Shown piece after piece: positions 42,736 through 51,214 of a stretch of 64,000 nt of DNA. This DNA comes from Terasakiella brassicae. GTDB lineage: Bacteria > Pseudomonadota > Alphaproteobacteria > Rhodospirillales > Terasakiellaceae. The notes below the pieces were generated by a model that saw only the letters and a program-made list of their open reading frames with translations, did no database searches and was not told the DNA's origin. Location: NCBI RefSeq assembly GCF_014641495.1, contig NZ_BMHV01000008.1, positions 62,001 through 126,000 of the forward strand, written 5' to 3'. Every line of letters starts with the position of its first letter. Position 1 is the first letter of the stretch. The position numbers and the translations under genes were made by a program.

Positions 42736-43326
42736 TTAGTCCAGCTTACTTTCGATAATCTCTTTAAAACGGTCATATTCACCGCTTCCGACAACTTTTT
42801 CGCCATTAATCAAAAAGCTGGGGGTGGAGTTGAACCCATGTGTATCCATGGCTTCTTTGCGAACAGCAATGATCTTATCCAGCAGTTTTTCATCAGCCAG
42901 ACACGAATCGATTTTTTCCTGGGATAGGCCAGCAAGCTTTGCCAGTTTAAACAGAGCCTCAATCGGGTTTTTGGATGATACCCAGTTGGCTTGTTGTTGC
43001 ATCAACAGGCTGTTGAAACCATCAAAACGGCTGGGTTCAACGCAACGTGACAGCATCGCAGCCGTGGCACCGATTTGTTCAAACGGGAAATCGCGGAAAA
43101 TGACTTTGACTTTTCCGGTATCGACAAAATCTTTTTTGATTTGCGGTAAAATATCATTGTGGAAGTCAGCACAGTGCGGACAGGTATAGGACGCATATTC
43201 AATCATGGTGACCGGTGCGTCAGCATTGCCGACGACATGTTCTTTATATTCAGTTTCTGCATTGGCATCAAAACCAGCGAACAGAACAACCGCAGCAACG
43301 GCAATAAAACGGGCAATTTTTTTCAC
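42736..43326 (-). CDS. Periplasmic DsbA-like thiol:disulfide oxidoreductase
   Basis: A 196-residue exported thioredoxin-fold protein. Signal peptide to about FDANA. The active site is CPHC in SYTCPHCADFH, and the cis-proline loop is NSTPSFLINGEKVVGSG. It resembles Thioredoxin_4/DsbA-like proteins encoded next to smc in alphaproteobacteria, which oxidise or isomerise envelope disulfides. GTG at 43324-43326 is chosen as start because GGAG lies at correct distance and the signal peptide then begins MKKIARF. Ends in a clear terminator. Confidence 0.88.
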   Translation of the reverse strand: MKKIARFIAVAAVVLFAGFDANAETEYKEHVVGNADAPVTMIEYASYTCPHCADFHNDILPQIKKDFVDTGKVKVIFRDFPFEQIGATAAMLSRCVEPSRFDGFNSLLMQQQANWVSSKNPIEALFKLAKLAGLSQEKIDSCLADEKLLDKIIAVRKEAMDTHGFNSTPSFLINGEKVVGSGEYDRFKEIIESKLD

Positions 43327-43411
43327 GAGAGAGACTCCGCACATAAACAATTTATCTAGCTTATGGAGAAGCTAGAGCCCGATTGTGGCAAAAAAAGGAT
43401 GATTTTGTAAT

Positions 43412-44341
43412 TCAACGATTTCTGGCTTCGATGACTTTGCCCAATTCTTCAAAGGCTTGGCGCATTTCCGGGTCTTTGATGGCATGAATTAATTCTGCCA
43501 TACGCGGAGAAAGCTGGGCCACAGGTTGCACCCGTTGGGCAAGAACCTTGCGACTGACCTGACTGCCGGTGGTTTCATTTTCATCAAACGGGCGTTTGGA
43601 AATGCGAACCTCACTGACGGCGCGAAAGCCAAAATGCCCGTTGATACGAAAAATAATTTGTGCGCTGTGATGCTGCACAATGGTGTTAAAACCGGCACGA
43701 ACCTTTAAAAATAAAGTGGCGTTCGCGCGTTCTTTCGGCGGGAAGGTAATCCGTTCTGGGCGGGTGTTCTGGGCAAGTGCCTGTCCGACGATTTTGTCCC
43801 AACTGCGTAAAATATCGGCACCGACCAGTCCCATCTGGTTTAATCCCGGTTCGATCACGTCAAAGGTCAGGTCGTCCACCTCTTTCATATAACCGTTTCG
43901 AACGGGGCGAATCCGGGTTTTTGAGGCATCTTTGTAGTCATCGGGGAGAAGATGCGGATTGGCGCGGGCAAAGGCTCTTTCTGCATCTGATCTGGCCAGT
44001 TCACGGCCCATATCATCTTTGGCATTCAGCATTTCTTCGCGGTACGGTGTGCCGGGTTTGCCGTTTAACCAGTCTTCAAACACTTTTTGAAATTGTTTCA
44101 GGGACCGTTTGCGTTTGGCGTCCTGTTTTTTATAAACATCATCGGCTTTGTAGGCCTCTTCTGCTTTCTTTAACAACTGAACAGCCATATTTTCACTGCC
44201 GGGTTTGGCGAGTGTTCGTTCCAGATGTTTGGCGGTTTTTTCGCCTTTATCTGCGTTGAGCCAAGCGATAAAACGCTTGGGCAGGCTGCGATTGCGCCGC
44301 CGTTCTTCACGAATAAGAAAGTCATCCAGCAGGGGATACAT
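43412..44341 (-). CDS. DUF721 (DciA-related) protein with long N-terminal extension
   Basis: A 309-residue protein. The DUF721 domain covers about 155-260 (ILRSWDKIVGQALAQNTRPERITFP, NATLFLKVRAGFNTIVQHHSAQIIFRIN). Its relatives include DciA, the helicase loader of bacteria lacking DnaC. The N-terminal 150 residues are basic and helical (EERRRNRSLPKRFIAWL, KRKRSLKQFQKVFEDWL), an extension most homologues next to mutY lack. The ATG at 44339-44341 has AAGGACC before it; a longer frame overlaps the promoter region of divergent mutY. The C-terminal 45 residues are again helical. Confidence 0.83.
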   Translation of the reverse strand: MYPLLDDFLIREERRRNRSLPKRFIAWLNADKGEKTAKHLERTLAKPGSENMAVQLLKKAEEAYKADDVYKKQDAKRKRSLKQFQKVFEDWLNGKPGTPYREEMLNAKDDMGRELARSDAERAFARANPHLLPDDYKDASKTRIRPVRNGYMKEVDDLTFDVIEPGLNQMGLVGADILRSWDKIVGQALAQNTRPERITFPPKERANATLFLKVRAGFNTIVQHHSAQIIFRINGHFGFRAVSEVRISKRPFDENETTGSQVSRKVLAQRVQPVAQLSPRMAELIHAIKDPEMRQAFEELGKVIEARNR

Positions 44342-44410
44342 GAAAGGTCCTTGTCTTTTGATGGAACAGAGAATACTCCTATCTTTCAAAAATTCACAGT
44401 GGGATATTGC

Positions 44411-45454
44411 ATGACAGACAGAGCAACGCAATTGCTGGATTGGTATGATCGCGAACGCCGGGATTTACCGTGGCGGATGGAACCTGGTCAAAACGCCGAT
44501 CCCTATAAAGTTTGGATGAGCGAAATTATGCTTCAGCAAACGACAGTGGCAAGTGTGAAATCCTACTATAAGGCCTTTCTGGAAAAATGGCCCACCGTGC
44601 AGGATTTGGCAGGGGCGGAACTGGATGAAGTGCTCCATCTTTGGCAGGGGCTTGGGTATTATGCGCGCGCGCGTAATCTGCATAAATGTGCCGTTGAGGT
44701 AACACGACAGTATAACGGGCGTTTCCCGGAAGATGAAAAACGATTGCTGGATTTACCCGGTATCGGCCCTTATACCGCAGCCGCCATTGCCTCAATCGCG
44801 TTTGGGAATAAGGCAACCCCGGTGGATGGGAATGTGGAACGCGTGGTGTCCCGCCTGTTCAAAGTTGAGGAAAAATTACCAAAAGCGAAAAAGAAACTGG
44901 CAGAACTGGCTCAAACCCTGACACCGCAGACACGAGCGGGCGATTTTGCGCAGGCGATGATGGATTTGGGCGCAACCATTTGCACCCCGAAAAAGGCGGC
45001 TTGCGGTTTGTGCCCGTGGATGAAGGAATGTGAGGCGCGCTTGAAGGCCGACCCCACGGACTATCCAAGGAAAGAAGCCAAAAAGCCAAAACCGACGCGC
45101 ACAGGCTATGTGTTTTGGCTGACGCGCAAGGATGGGGCTGTTTTAATGCGCCGCCGCCCGGAAAAAGGATTGTTGGGGGGCATGATGGAATTTCCGTCAA
45201 GTGATTGGCAGGAAAAGGCGCTGAGCCGACAAGAGGCGCAACGCAAAGCGCCAGCACCAGCCCTTTGGTCGGAACTGGAAGGAACTGTGCGACATACTTT
45301 TACGCATTTTCATCTTGAATTGAAGGTGTTGAAGGGGCGCATAAGCGGCAATCCACCGACAACAGGGGTATGGGTTCTCCCTGAAAACTTGCAAGATTAT
45401 GCTTTGCCGACTTTGATGAAAAAAGTTGTGAAGAAAATTTTTGAAAACCGTTAA
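44411..45454 (+). CDS. mutY: A/G-specific adenine DNA glycosylase
   Basis: A 347-residue base-excision repair enzyme removing adenine opposite 8-oxoguanine. SEIMLQQTTVASV contains the catalytic glutamate, LLDLPGIGPYTAAAIASIAFG is the helix-hairpin-helix, DGNVERVVSRLF holds the catalytic aspartate, and CTPKKAACGLCPWMKEC gives the C-x6-C-x2-C-x5-C iron-sulfur ligands. The C-terminal Nudix-like domain (about 225-345) recognises the oxidised guanine. The ATG at 44411 gives the normal N-terminus; the frame is open 62 codons upstream, overlapping DUF721. Confidence 0.97.
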   Translation: MTDRATQLLDWYDRERRDLPWRMEPGQNADPYKVWMSEIMLQQTTVASVKSYYKAFLEKWPTVQDLAGAELDEVLHLWQGLGYYARARNLHKCAVEVTRQYNGRFPEDEKRLLDLPGIGPYTAAAIASIAFGNKATPVDGNVERVVSRLFKVEEKLPKAKKKLAELAQTLTPQTRAGDFAQAMMDLGATICTPKKAACGLCPWMKECEARLKADPTDYPRKEAKKPKPTRTGYVFWLTRKDGAVLMRRRPEKGLLGGMMEFPSSDWQEKALSRQEAQRKAPAPALWSELEGTVRHTFTHFHLELKVLKGRISGNPPTTGVWVLPENLQDYALPTLMKKVVKKIFENR

Positions 45455-45517
45455 ACTCTTGTAAGTTGTCATTTGTTGAGACTATGATGCGAATTATATT
45501 CATACCTAGAGGAAAAT

Positions 45518-46324
45518 ATGGTTCGTTTGTCCTGCTTTTTCTTGAGCATCCTTATCCTTGCAGGATGTCAAACCAGTCGATTGACCCATGTCCCTTCCGG
45601 ATCATTAATTGCGCATGATCTTTCGGATTTCAGCGTGATTGAAGGGCAGGCAAACCGTTATGGTTCCATGCAGGGCCAGGTGTTGGATGTGACAAAATAT
45701 CCGTTTTTCAGTGAAAATAGTTTTGGCAAAGATTGGTTGAATAAACCGAAACATCGCGCGATTGCGATCGGGCATCCTGCGCAATGCGCAACTTATAACG
45801 GACGTTGGCGGCATGCCAAGGCCAGTACGGCGGTGAGACGTACATTGCAAGATTGCATGCAACGAATGGCGGAGTTAAGCCGTCATCTGGGGAAGAAATG
45901 TGAATGTCGGCTGGCGGCATTGGATGATCGGATTTTTGTGTCCCCCAAAGAGCTGCCTTTTAGAAAGCAATTACCGGCAATTGCCTTGGTAAAGGATACG
46001 AAAGGGCGCAAGGAAATTCTCGGTTATGCTCTGACGACAGGGCGAACAGGTATGAGACAACCTTTTGATTTTTATACGCAAAATGATCAAAAAGTATGTG
46101 AGGGTCAGTATAATCTGGGCGGTATGGCTATGAAAGGGGAGGCTTATCTAAATTGTTTTGGGGGCAAGATAAAGGGACCAGCGGTTTTTAAAGTGGTGGG
46201 TTTTCGGGAAGGTCAGGCTTATGGAACGGCCTTGGTGAAGGCTGGCGACAACCAGTTAATTCTGGTTTATGGTTTACCCAGTGATGAATTTGAAACACGC
46301 CGGGCGGAGTTGTTGGGACAATGA
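45518..46324 (+). CDS. Lipoprotein of unknown family, paired with a caspase-fold protein
   Basis: A 268-residue exported protein with lipobox LAGC (cysteine 17). The mature part holds ATYNGRWRHAKASTAVRRTLQDCM, then CECRLAALDDRIFV with a Cys-x-Cys pair, and a C-terminal domain with several short strands (VCEGQYNLGGMAMKGEAYLNCFGGKIKG). That last part has the look of a small beta-rich binding domain. No family recognised with confidence. Its stop overlaps the caspase gene start by four bases (ATGA), so the two products are probably partners in the periplasm or outer membrane. Confidence 0.78.
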   Translation: MVRLSCFFLSILILAGCQTSRLTHVPSGSLIAHDLSDFSVIEGQANRYGSMQGQVLDVTKYPFFSENSFGKDWLNKPKHRAIAIGHPAQCATYNGRWRHAKASTAVRRTLQDCMQRMAELSRHLGKKCECRLAALDDRIFVSPKELPFRKQLPAIALVKDTKGRKEILGYALTTGRTGMRQPFDFYTQNDQKVCEGQYNLGGMAMKGEAYLNCFGGKIKGPAVFKVVGFREGQAYGTALVKAGDNQLILVYGLPSDEFETRRAELLGQ

Positions 46325-47304
46325 TAAGGTGGGGCTTTTTCTTCTTTTTCTTTGTCAGTTTGTGTTTTTTTTCTTTTTCCCTTAAAGCGCAGACAACCTT
46401 TATGGATTTATGGTGTGAATATGGGGGGAAAGGTTGTGAGGAACAGGTGAAAAAGCCGGTTCAACAGCCAGATGCGCAAAAAGCCAAACCCGTTGTTGCA
46501 AAACCTTCACCAAGTATTCCTTTGATCAAGAGAAATGCTGTTTTAGCTAAATCAGGAAATGTCAGTTTCGGGCGGTATTATGCCTTGGTGATCGGCAATA
46601 ACGATTATCCCAATTTGGATAAATTGAAAACAGCTGTCACGGATGCCAAGGAAGTTGCGGCCCTTTTGCGCAAATCCTATGGGTTTTCCGTGACGCTTTT
46701 GCTGAATGGAACGCGTGATCAGATCATTGCAGCCTTGGATGAATATCGAAAAATCTTAAAAAAAGACGATAATTTTTTGATCTATTATGCCGGGCATGGC
46801 TGGATGGATAAAGAAAGTGAACGCGGCTATTGGCTGCCGGTTGATGCTAGTCGTCAGACGCGCGCGCGCTGGGTATCCAATGCCGATGTTACCGATACCT
46901 TGAAGGCATTGAAAGCGCGCCATGTGATGATTGTTGCCGATAGTTGTTATGCAGGCACATTAACCCGATCTGCGGGTGAACTTGATCAAACACGCGGTTT
47001 GAAACTGACGGAACAACCCAGTGCGTATCTGGAAACACTTGCCGGACGAAAATCGCGTACCGTTCTGGCATCCGGGGCACTGGAACCCGTCAGTGATCTG
47101 GGCGGGGGGCAACATTCGGTTTTCGCCTATGCCTTTTTAAAAAGCCTGCGCGATAATACCAAAATGCTGGACGGCACCCAGTTGTTTGGCGAAGTGCGGC
47201 GTCAAGTTTTATTGAATGCACGCCAAACGCCGCAATATTCCAATATCCGTTTTGCCGGGCATGATGTGGGCGGTGATTTTATTTTCCTGCGCCGCGATCA
47301 GTAA
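46321..47304 (+). CDS. Exported caspase-fold (peptidase C14) protein
   Basis: A 327-residue protein. A very phenylalanine-rich signal peptide (WGFFFFFFVSLCFF) ends near LKAQ. After a proline-rich linker comes the caspase domain (about 84-325): RYYALVIGNNDYPNLDKL, catalytic histidine 159 in IYYAGHGW and cysteine 209 in IVADSCYAG. Both catalytic residues are present, so it may be an active cysteine peptidase of the periplasm. It lacks the EF-hand, SH3-like domain and proline tail of the caspase at 11011-12843. Partner is likely the lipoprotein encoded just upstream. Confidence 0.88.
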   Translation: MIRWGFFFFFFVSLCFFSFSLKAQTTFMDLWCEYGGKGCEEQVKKPVQQPDAQKAKPVVAKPSPSIPLIKRNAVLAKSGNVSFGRYYALVIGNNDYPNLDKLKTAVTDAKEVAALLRKSYGFSVTLLLNGTRDQIIAALDEYRKILKKDDNFLIYYAGHGWMDKESERGYWLPVDASRQTRARWVSNADVTDTLKALKARHVMIVADSCYAGTLTRSAGELDQTRGLKLTEQPSAYLETLAGRKSRTVLASGALEPVSDLGGGQHSVFAYAFLKSLRDNTKMLDGTQLFGEVRRQVLLNARQTPQYSNIRFAGHDVGGDFIFLRRDQ

Positions 47305-47391
47305 CAAGGCTGTGAGGTGGGCCTTGTATTGCGTGACCCTTCTTTCCATTTAAGTTAGTGTTTTGAAAAATGGATGAAATGGAAAGATGTT

Positions 47392-47787
47392 ATGAGTGAT
47401 AAAATTAAAAAAACGGATGAAGAATGGCGCCAAAAACTAAGCCCGGACGAGTATGCGGTCTGTCGCCAGCGTGGCACGGAACGCGCCTTTACCGGGCGAT
47501 ATTGGGATACAAAAACACCCGGTGTTTATCATTGTGCCGGATGTGGGGAGCCTTTATTTGATTCCGATACCAAATATGATTCCGGCAGTGGTTGGCCGAG
47601 TTTTTATCAACCTTTTGATCCCGACAGTGTTGAAGAAAATCGTGATACGACTCACGGCATGATTCGAACCGAAGTTCATTGTGCGAAATGTGACAGTCAC
47701 TTGGGCCATGTGTTTGAAGATGGTCCACAACCGACCGGATTGCGTTATTGCATTAATTCGTTGTCCTTGAAGTTACACGAAAAGTAA
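47392..47787 (+). CDS. msrB: Peptide methionine (R)-S-oxide reductase
   Basis: A 131-residue repair enzyme that reduces methionine R-sulfoxide. Zinc ligands are the CAGC and CAKC pairs, [11 protein letters not shown] is the substrate loop, and RYCINSLSL holds the catalytic cysteine. Cytoplasmic. GGAAAGATGTT precedes the ATG at 47392; an in-frame start six codons upstream is less likely. The gap from the caspase gene contains a short hairpin (CAAGGC/GCCTTG at 47304-47325) without a U-run. The MATE gene follows after five bases. Confidence 0.95.
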   Translation: MSDKIKKTDEEWRQKLSPDEYAVCRQRGTERAFTGRYWDTKTPGVYHCAGCGEPLFDSDTKYDSGSGWPSFYQPFDPDSVEENRDTTHGMIRTEVHCAKCDSHLGHVFEDGPQPTGLRYCINSLSLKLHEK

Positions 47788-47792
47788 GTCTT

Positions 47793-49097
47793 ATGCGCAA
47801 TTCGCCTGCGATTTGGGCGTTGGTCCTGCCGATTATTCTGTCCAATATCACGGTGCCCCTGATCGGTGCGGTGGATACGGCTGTCATGGGCCATATGGAA
47901 ACGGCGGCCTATCTTGGGGCTGTTGCGGTGGGCAGCTTAATCTTTGATTATATCTATTGGGGATTTGGGTTTCTCAGGCTGTCAACGACCGGATTGACCG
48001 CGCAAGCCTTGGGTCGTGAAGACGGGGAAGAAGTGCGTGCCTTGTTTGCCCGTGCCCTGATTTTGGCATTGTTGGCGAGTGCCCTGTTATGGGGGGCGCA
48101 ATCTTACATTTTTCAAGTGTCCGCTTATTTGATTGACGCCAGCGCAGAGGTGGAAGCCTTGGCCAAAACCTATTTTCAGGTGCGGATCTGGTCAGCCCCG
48201 GCGGCTTTGACCAATTATATCCTGATCGGCTGGATGCTGGCCTGTAAGGATACAAAATCTGTCCTGATACAACAGGTTGCCACGAATATTGCCAATGTGG
48301 TGCTGGACCTTTGGTTTGTGATGGGATTGGGTTTTGGGGTGGAAGGGGTCGCCTTCGCAACCGTTTTGGCCCAATATTGCGGTCTGGGGATCGGGTTAAT
48401 CCTGATGCGGCGCAATTTGGTGAAAATTGAAGGTGCATGGCGCGGTGAGGTTATCTTTGTCAGCGAAAAATTTACAAAATTAATCTCAATGAACAGCGAC
48501 TTGTTCATTCGCACCGTGTGCCTGTTGTCTGCCTTTGCCTGGTTGACGGCCCAAGGTGCCAAGATGGGCGATGTGGTGTTGGCCGCCAATGCGATTTTAT
48601 TGCAATTTTTGATGTTTGCCTCTTATGGGCTGGACGGTTTTGCCCATGCGGTCGAAGTCTTGTGTGGGCATGGGGTGGGTAAAAAAGACCGTCCCGCCTT
48701 TCAAGGGGCTGTTCGGGCGACGACCAAGGCAGCTTTTTTAACGGCGATTGGGCTGTCGGTTTGTTATTTCCTGTTTGGAAATGTGTTGATTAACCTGTTT
48801 AGCAATCTCCCGGCTGTGTTGGAAACGGCAAAACAATATCTGATCTGGGCAGCGGTTTTGCCTGTAGTTGCGGTCGGGGCGTTTCAAATGGATGGTATAT
48901 ATCTGGGGCTGACGCAAACACGCATGTTGCGCAATATGATGGTGTTATCGCTGGCATTATATATTCCCTTAAGTTTGATGTTGCAGTCGGTTTGGGGAAA
49001 TCATGGTTTATGGGCGGCGTTTACCTTTTTTATGGGAATGCGCGCTATAACATTGGGAATGACTTACACCCGTGTTGAACAAAAGGTCTTTGCATGA
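47793..49097 (+). CDS. MATE family efflux protein, DinF type
   Basis: A 434-residue inner-membrane transporter with about twelve hydrophobic segments in two homologous halves. The N-terminal ALVLPIILSNITVPLIGAVDTAVMGH is typical of the DinF/DNA-damage-inducible branch of MATE exporters, which use Na+ or H+ gradients to expel drugs or metabolites. Substrate unknown. It is close behind msrB, and its stop overlaps the start of the lytic transglycosylase by four bases. Confidence 0.93.
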   Translation: MRNSPAIWALVLPIILSNITVPLIGAVDTAVMGHMETAAYLGAVAVGSLIFDYIYWGFGFLRLSTTGLTAQALGREDGEEVRALFARALILALLASALLWGAQSYIFQVSAYLIDASAEVEALAKTYFQVRIWSAPAALTNYILIGWMLACKDTKSVLIQQVATNIANVVLDLWFVMGLGFGVEGVAFATVLAQYCGLGIGLILMRRNLVKIEGAWRGEVIFVSEKFTKLISMNSDLFIRTVCLLSAFAWLTAQGAKMGDVVLAANAILLQFLMFASYGLDGFAHAVEVLCGHGVGKKDRPAFQGAVRATTKAAFLTAIGLSVCYFLFGNVLINLFSNLPAVLETAKQYLIWAAVLPVVAVGAFQMDGIYLGLTQTRMLRNMMVLSLALYIPLSLMLQSVWGNHGLWAAFTFFMGMRAITLGMTYTRVEQKVFA

Positions 49098-50251
49098 TTT
49101 CTCGGCGTACTTTTTTAATGGGCTGCTTACCAGCGGCGCTGACGGCGTGTTCGACATCTGAAATTGTACGGACCATCAGCACAGCGGCACGCAGCGGGTC
49201 TTTGAGCGGGGCTGTGCGTTCTGTTGCGACATCCAAGGCGACAAGTTGGGCCAGTAATCCAAAAACACTTGTACGTGATATTGAACGTCTGGATAAATTT
49301 GCCCAACAGTTTTTGAAGGATGTGATTACCGTTTGGGGGCAGGATAATGCCACCACACCGTCAAAAAAAGTATTTGTAAAATATAGTGATAATTATAAAA
49401 GCCGGGGCGTTATTGATTTTGATAAATCACTGGTTCGGGTGGAAACATTGGAACCGGATCATTTAAAACGCTCCATTGTGACGACCTTGTTGTCACCCAT
49501 TGATCCGCGCGAGGTTGATTTGTTTTCCGCCGACCCTGTCAAATTGGGGAAAGAGCCATTTTTATATGGTCAGGTGGTGGATCACGATGGCAAATATGTC
49601 CGATGGGAATGGCGCGCAAACCGGTTTGCGGATTACTTGCTTAATCATAAAAAACAGTCGCGAACTGTGGTGCTGGAAAACGGTATCTCCAAGACGGAAA
49701 CTTTTGTCGAATTTCCCTTGGTGCGCAATCATACCGATACCCGCCAAAACCGATATGGCGGGCTGGTGAATAAATATGCGGGTCACTATCGCCTTGAACG
49801 CTCATTGGTCTATGCGATTATCAAGACGGAAAGTAATTTTAATCCTTACGCGGTCAGTTGGGTGCCTGCATATGGGCTGATGCAGATTGTGCCAACAACG
49901 GCAGGGCGCGATGCCTATGAAGTTGTGCATGGGCGGGCGGGTACACCAACACGCAGCTATTTATTTGATCCTGAAAATAATATTCGGATGGGATGTGCCT
50001 ATCTGCATATCCTGCAATCAAGATATCTAAAGCACATTAAGAATCCAACTACACGGGAATATTGCGTGATCGCCGCCTATAACGGCGGGGCGGGCAATGT
50101 CTTGCGCAGTTTTCATAAAAACAAGGATCAAGCCTTTGCCCTGATTAATAAATCTTCACCACGCGCAGTGTATCAACGGTTACGAACCAAGATGCCCAAG
50201 GAAAGCCAACGCTATCTTGAGAAAGTCACAATGGCAAAGCGAAAATTCTGA
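49094..50251 (+). CDS. mltC: MltC-like membrane-bound lytic murein transglycosylase
   Basis: A 385-residue peptidoglycan-cleaving lipoprotein. The N-terminus MISRRTFLMGCLPAALTACS combines a twin-arginine motif (SRRTFLM) with a lipobox (LTAC, cysteine 19), suggesting Tat-dependent export before lipidation. The MltC-specific N-terminal domain spans about 60-210. The SLT domain (about 225-370) has the catalytic glutamate 246 in IIKTESNFNP, PAYGLMQIVPTTAGRDAYEV and IAAYNGGAGNV. Start overlaps the MATE stop (ATGA). Substantially longer than the SLT enzyme at 14795. Confidence 0.92.
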   Translation: MISRRTFLMGCLPAALTACSTSEIVRTISTAARSGSLSGAVRSVATSKATSWASNPKTLVRDIERLDKFAQQFLKDVITVWGQDNATTPSKKVFVKYSDNYKSRGVIDFDKSLVRVETLEPDHLKRSIVTTLLSPIDPREVDLFSADPVKLGKEPFLYGQVVDHDGKYVRWEWRANRFADYLLNHKKQSRTVVLENGISKTETFVEFPLVRNHTDTRQNRYGGLVNKYAGHYRLERSLVYAIIKTESNFNPYAVSWVPAYGLMQIVPTTAGRDAYEVVHGRAGTPTRSYLFDPENNIRMGCAYLHILQSRYLKHIKNPTTREYCVIAAYNGGAGNVLRSFHKNKDQAFALINKSSPRAVYQRLRTKMPKESQRYLEKVTMAKRKF

Positions 50252-50295
50252 GAGGCAGGGCAAATCATGGGCTTAAAAAGTTTTTACAAATACAC

Positions 50296-50331
50296 TTGAC
50301 ACCGGTATGGATAAAGATTATCTATGGCGCT
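50296..50331 (+). promoter_or_regulatory. Sigma-70 promoter of the cold shock gene
   Basis: TTGACA (50296-50301), a 17-base spacer, then TATCTA (50319-50324): a near-consensus housekeeping promoter. Transcription would start near 50331, leaving a leader of about 144 nt before the ATG at 50475, as in cold-inducible csp mRNAs. Confidence 0.75.
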
Positions 50332-50474
50332 CAATATTTCGCACGGTTATGCGATTCTGTTATTTTCAGCTTAGGCTGACGTACTACGTTTCTCTATACA
50401 TTGTGATTTCAATTGAACGTATCTCCACGCGTTGTGGGATGCGTATATTCTCTTTCCAATTAAAGGACAATGTT

Positions 50475-50681
50475 ATGGCTATTGGAAGTGTAAAGTGGTT
50501 TAACCCGACTAAAGGTTTTGGTTTTATTGAGCCGGAAGATGGCGGACAAGATGCGTTCGTTCATATTTCTGCTGTTGAACAAGCTGGTCTTGCCGGTTTG
50601 AACGAAGGCCAGAAAGTTGAGTATGAACTCGAAACAGGTCGCAACGGTAAGAAGTCGGTAACGAACCTCTCTATCGTATAA
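50475..50681 (+). CDS. Cold shock domain protein (CspA family)
   Basis: A 68-residue single-domain nucleic-acid chaperone. VKWFNPTKGFGFIEPEDGGQDAFVHISAVE carries both RNA-binding motifs (KGFGFI and DAFVHIS). Such proteins melt RNA structure at low temperature or in stress. AAAGGACAATGTT precedes the ATG; the longer frame starting at 50307 covers the untranslated leader. The near-consensus promoter and long leader are described separately; a hairpin lies directly after the stop. Confidence 0.95.
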   Translation: MAIGSVKWFNPTKGFGFIEPEDGGQDAFVHISAVEQAGLAGLNEGQKVEYELETGRNGKKSVTNLSIV

Positions 50682-50692
50682 CGCTGTGTTGA

Positions 50693-50728
50693 AACTGTCC
50701 TCCCGAACATTCGGTTTGGGGGGCAGTT
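50693..50728 (+). terminator. Hairpin between the cold shock gene and the next small gene
   Basis: AACTGTCCTCCC pairs with GGGGGGCAGTT around an eleven-base loop. No U-run follows, so it is more likely an mRNA stabiliser or partial attenuator than a full terminator, letting some transcripts continue into the two small genes downstream. Confidence 0.5.
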
Positions 50729-50755
50729 CCACAAGCGAACGAAAGAGGAACTGAC

Positions 50756-50956
50756 ATGAAAAAACCCACTATGTCGAGGGCGGAAGAACTGGCCTTAAAA
50801 AGCCAATTAGACAGCGATAAATTTCTCGAAGAAAAACAAGATGCCGAGCGCCTCCGCACCGAGCGGATTGCAGATCTCAAGGCATTGAGACTTGAAAAAG
50901 AAGAAAAACAAAGAAACGCCACCCGAAAACTGGCTAGAGCGGTTCCAAAAAAATAA
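50756..50956 (+). CDS. Small highly charged helical protein
   Basis: A 66-residue protein made almost entirely of charged helix (SRAEELALKSQLDSDKFLEE, DAERLRTERIADLKALRLE), ending in PKK. The AGAGGAACTGAC ribosome site is strong. Similar short lysine/glutamate-rich proteins (DUF6481-like) are often encoded near cold shock genes in alphaproteobacteria; that resemblance is loose. Function unknown. Confidence 0.72.
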   Translation: MKKPTMSRAEELALKSQLDSDKFLEEKQDAERLRTERIADLKALRLEKEEKQRNATRKLARAVPKK

Positions 50957-50973
50957 TAATAAGGAATAATAAA

Positions 50974-51153
50974 ATGAACCAAGGACAAGATTTTTTAATC
51001 AGGTATGGCATTCATAATTTTGTGAGTTACAACGAGCAGGGCAATAACCCGAGCTTTTTGATCCAAAAAACGGCCCATCACAAGATGGTGCAGCATGCAC
51101 AAAAACTGATTCAAGGGATGTACGGCGAAACGACTGATATTCGTCTCGCCTGA
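50974..51153 (+). CDS. Very small protein, 59 residues
   Basis: An ATG at 50974 preceded by AATAAGGAATAATAAA opens a 59-codon frame ending at TGA 51151-51153. The product begins MNQGQDFLIRYGIHNFVSYN and ends ETTDIRLA, with a helical second half (TAHHKMVQHAQKLIQGMY). Composition is ordinary protein, codon usage matches neighbours, and the frame fills exactly the space between the preceding gene and a strong terminator. Likely the last gene of the csp transcript. Function unknown. Confidence 0.7.
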   Translation: MNQGQDFLIRYGIHNFVSYNEQGNNPSFLIQKTAHHKMVQHAQKLIQGMYGETTDIRLA

Positions 51154-51169
51154 TTACGATCCCTGATAA

Positions 51170-51211
51170 AAAATGAAAAGCGTGGCTCGATTTGAGTCCA
51201 CGCTTTTTTTG
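51170..51211. terminator. Bidirectional intrinsic terminator
   Basis: AAAAGCGTGG and CCACGCTTTT arms with a twelve-base loop, flanked by an A-run on the left and T-run on the right. Ends the csp transcript on the plus strand and pepN on the minus strand (stop four bases away). Confidence 0.88.
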
Positions 51212-51214
51212 GTT

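Noticed and set aside
47304-47325. Hairpin CAAGGC/GCCTTG after the second caspase gene as terminator
   Set aside because: Short stem and no U-run, so not called as a feature.
50307-50474. Extended cold shock protein start
   Set aside because: Covers the untranslated leader after a clear promoter; the 68-residue form is the standard size.
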